Assembly (NCBI GenBank): GCA_007117235.1
Contig: SKGY01000241.1
Location: 1-9,015 of the forward strand
DNA: 9,015 nt
From: Balneolaceae bacterium
Lineage (GTDB): Bacteria > Bacteroidota > Rhodothermia > Balneolales > Balneolaceae
Direction of reading: 5' to 3'
The translations under genes were made by a program, and so were the position numbers. This document shows positions 6,919-9,015 of the stretch, in pieces. A model generated the notes under the pieces. That model had not been told where the DNA came from. It searched no databases and saw only the letters and a list, made by a program, of their open reading frames with translations. Position 1 is the first letter of the stretch. Every line of letters starts with the position of its first letter.

Positions 6919-7752
6919 TTAATTTTTTCTGCGTTGAGCAAGTCTTTTTATAGACTGAACGTGAGCATCGCCGATTGTCACAATTCCCAAATGTGGTTCA
7001 TAATCTGATTTTCCTTTCCCGTGATAATCGCTCCCGCCCGTAACCAATAAATTCCGGGACTTAGCCAATCGCTTAAACGATTGCTGCACATTAAAATTGT
7101 GACTTGGATGAATACACTCTATCCCGTCTATTCCAAAATTAAGTAATTCATCGATTTCATTCTGTGAGTAAATTGGTCCAGGGTGCGCGAGTGATAGAAC
7201 TCCACCGGCTGCTCTGGTTATTTCAATAACCTCAGTAATGGTGGCATATTCAGTTTTAATATCTTCAAGTTTTTCGGTTGAAAGGTAGCGAATAAATGCT
7301 TCTGCCACGCTAGCAACATAACCTTTACTTATCAACACGGAAGCTGCATGGGGCCTGCCAACATTACCCGGGCCTGACTCTGCCCTCACCTCATCCATAT
7401 CAATATCAATACCCTGTTTTTTTAGCTCCTCTACAATAGCCTTCATTCGCAGAATACGAGCTCTTTTCTGCCTTAACAGCAGTTGTTGAAATGGTTCGTT
7501 TTCCGGGTCAAAATAGTATGCAAGAATGTGCACCTCTTTATCACCCCAAAGAGCTGTTATTTCAACTCCGGGTATCAAACAAATATTCTCTTTCTCAGCT
7601 ATATCAACTGCTTGTTGATACCCTTTAATAGTATCGTGGTCGGTAATTGCAATTGTTTTGAGTCCCTTCGACTTAATTTTGAGAATCAATTCTTCAGGAG
7701 TAAGTACGCCATCTGAAGCATTTGTATGGGTATGAAGGTCTGCTTTTCCCAA
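6919..7752 (-). CDS. PHP-domain metal-dependent phosphoesterase (TrpH/YciV-like)
   Basis: 277 residues with the full polymerase-and-histidinol-phosphatase metal-ligand set: DLHTHTNASDG (5-15; H7, H9, D14), TDHDT (37-41; D38, H39), GVEIT with E64, H75, GRPHAA (H135), LAHPG (H190) and GSDYHG (D242, H244). Order and length match the TrpH/YciV group, whose characterised members include E. coli RNase AM, a 5'-3' exonuclease trimming rRNA ends, and 3',5'-nucleotide bisphosphate phosphatases. The exact substrate here is unproven. The start is TTG at 7752: the codon before it is TAA, no ATG occurs until after the catalytic HxH, and motif 1 begins at residue 5. It follows the protease stop after 3 nt in the same frame and precedes ribH by 4 nt. 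Cytosolic; no signal peptide. Confidence 0.9.
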   Translation of the reverse strand: MGKADLHTHTNASDGVLTPEELILKIKSKGLKTIAITDHDTIKGYQQAVDIAEKENICLIPGVEITALWGDKEVHILAYYFDPENEPFQQLLLRQKRARILRMKAIVEELKKQGIDIDMDEVRAESGPGNVGRPHAASVLISKGYVASVAEAFIRYLSTEKLEDIKTEYATITEVIEITRAAGGVLSLAHPGPIYSQNEIDELLNFGIDGIECIHPSHNFNVQQSFKRLAKSRNLLVTGGSDYHGKGKSDYEPHLGIVTIGDAHVQSIKRLAQRRKN

Positions 7753-7755
7753 TTA

Positions 7756-9015
7756 TTAAGGTGTTAAAATAGAGTTGTACCTGTTACGCTCTTTCAATAA
7801 TTCAAGCGATTGCTGTACATAACTATCGTAATCTAACATTCTTCTCTGTCTTTCCGACACTCCCCTTGTTTGTGATATCCACTCTGAAAAGAGCTCTCTC
7901 TCAATCGGCTCCCTGTTATCCATCACTACTGAAAGTTTATAGTCTCGAAGCAGAGCCTTCAACTCATCGAGGTTTTTACCTGCCGATTCTCTGTTTGAGA
8001 AAAGGTCTAAGTTGTCACCAATTTGTTCAATATGAGAATCAACCGGCGTTTCATACGTAAAACCACGCTCGATCAAAAAGCGCCTGAATTCATTGTATAA
8101 TCCATCAGGAATCTCTTGATCAGAGTAGCTTTCTTCGGCTCCGCTGATTTTTTCATTCACAAAGAAAAAGTACAAGTTATCTCTTAATAGAGCAGTTTCC
8201 AGAAGTGATGAACGCCCCTCCTCAAATAAAATATCAGGCTCTACTCCGTGACCGTCATAAACTACTCGTCCATTTTTTGTTTGAAATGCTCTTCTTAATG
8301 AGTCCGGCACTAAATTCCCGGCATTGCCTGTTTCACCACCGTAACTCATGGCCTGTATTCCACGCCCACTTGGAGTGAAGTATTCTGAGATTGTAATTTT
8401 CAAACTTGTGTTGTAAGAGAGTGGACGAATGGTTTGAACAAGCCCTTTACCAAAGCTGTTTTCTCCAATCACTACAGCCCTGTCCAGATCTTGCAATGCG
8501 CCGGCAACAATTTCAGAGGCACTTGCGCTACCCCTGTTTATGAGAATCACAAGTGGAGTATCCTCAAATAGCGGAGGCTCACTAGTAGTGTATACATTAT
8601 TCATATCCTCATGTCGGCCGCGGGTCTCAACAACGGTCACGCCCGGTTCGATAAATTTATCCACTACATCTACTGCCTCATTTAACAATCCACCTGGGTT
8701 ATTTCTCAGATCAAGAATGATTCCTTCCAGATTACCGGCTTCATTCATTTCGATGAGTCTTGACCTAAGCTCTTCACTTGTTCTCTGTCCAAATCTTGTA
8801 AGCTGAACATAACCGATCTCTGATTGTTCACCCAGTTTAGTAACAAAAGAGATATTTCTTACTTCAATTCTTTCACGCTCAAGATTGAAGGTGATTGACT
8901 GATTGATACCCGGTCTTCTCACAACTATCTCTAAAGAAGTGCCCACATCACCAGCTGTTAACTTTTGATCTTCTTCAGGGGAGAAGCCTTCGACTGAAGT
9001 TCCGTTTATCTCAAG
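7756..9015 (-). CDS. C-terminal processing protease, S41 family (5' partial)
   Basis: Reads open through the right edge, so the N-terminus (expected signal peptide and first part of the PDZ domain) is missing. 419 residues are visible, starting LEINGTSVEGFSPEED, the second half of a PDZ domain. A GTG at 8946 is internal to this domain and not the true start. The S41 core has YVQLTRF, LDLRNNPGG, NRGSASASE and FGKGLVQ. Counting from base 9015, the catalytic residues are S165, K190 and Q194, with the 25- and 4-residue spacings of Tsp/CtpB. The ending TKNGRVVYDGHGVEPD is Bacteroidota-like, followed by a charged C-terminal extension of about 158 residues with no clear motif. The enzyme cleaves proteins near C-termini in the periplasm. 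It is the first visible gene of the operon. Confidence 0.93.
   Translation of the reverse strand, partial: LEINGTSVEGFSPEEDQKLTAGDVGTSLEIVVRRPGINQSITFNLERERIEVRNISFVTKLGEQSEIGYVQLTRFGQRTSEELRSRLIEMNEAGNLEGIILDLRNNPGGLLNEAVDVVDKFIEPGVTVVETRGRHEDMNNVYTTSEPPLFEDTPLVILINRGSASASEIVAGALQDLDRAVVIGENSFGKGLVQTIRPLSYNTSLKITISEYFTPSGRGIQAMSYGGETGNAGNLVPDSLRRAFQTKNGRVVYDGHGVEPDILFEEGRSSLLETALLRDNLYFFFVNEKISGAEESYSDQEIPDGLYNEFRRFLIERGFTYETPVDSHIEQIGDNLDLFSNRESAGKNLDELKALLRDYKLSVVMDNREPIERELFSEWISQTRGVSERQRRMLDYDSYVQQSLELLKERNRYNSILTP

Noticed and set aside
6915..6941. Longer ribH from the ATG at 6941, overlapping the PHP gene
   Set aside because: The extension is not part of the RibH fold and would overlap by 23 nt. 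The ATG at 6914 gives the usual length and a 4-nt gap.
7483..8806. Small plus-strand open frames opposite the PHP and protease genes
   Set aside because: They lie wholly inside conserved coding sequence on the other strand, with low-information translations.
8944..8946. GTG as the protease start codon
   Set aside because: The frame stays open to the window edge and the 23 residues before it match the middle of a PDZ domain, so the gene begins outside the window.

Overview
The window looks like chromosomal core-genome DNA from a Gram-negative bacterium of the Bacteroidota/Balneolota/Rhodothermota side of the tree. Three things point there: the order uppS–bamA–tandem skp/ompH genes, an S41 protease whose substrate-binding region carries the TKxGRxVYxGxGVxPD pattern I associate with Bacteroidota-type CTPs, and the near absence of Shine-Dalgarno sequences before the starts. 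Base composition is moderate (low 40s % GC by eye). The strongly acidic Skp paralogues would fit a marine or halophilic member such as a Balneolaceae relative, but that is inference.

Layout. Positions 1-65 are a perfect heptanucleotide tandem array that probably continues off the left edge. A single plus-strand gene (153-1265) encodes a cytoplasmic VWA-domain protein with an intact MIDAS metal site. A strong hairpin with A/T-rich flanks (1272-1304) closes this gene and also the long minus-strand operon that converges on it.

Everything from 9015 down to 1332 is on the minus strand. In transcription order it holds a C-terminal processing protease (5' end outside the window), a PHP-domain phosphoesterase starting at TTG, lumazine synthase ribH, undecaprenyl diphosphate synthase uppS, outer-membrane assembly protein bamA (GTG start), and three consecutive Skp/OmpH-like periplasmic chaperones. 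Gaps between genes are 3, 4, 67, 20, 2, 43 and 18 nt. The 67-nt gap before uppS is the only one with a plausible internal promoter.

Functionally, the downstream half is a cell-envelope module. UppS makes the lipid carrier for peptidoglycan and surface glycans. BamA inserts outer-membrane beta-barrels. The Skp proteins escort unfolded barrels through the periplasm, and the protease probably does quality control or processing in the same compartment. RibH and the PHP enzyme appear to be metabolic or RNA/nucleotide-turnover genes sharing the transcript. I see no mobile element, CRISPR array, tRNA, rRNA or defence system. The most unusual features are the Skp triplication, the acidic charge of all three copies, the heptamer array, and the in-frame TAA-TAA-TTG junction between the protease and the PHP gene.
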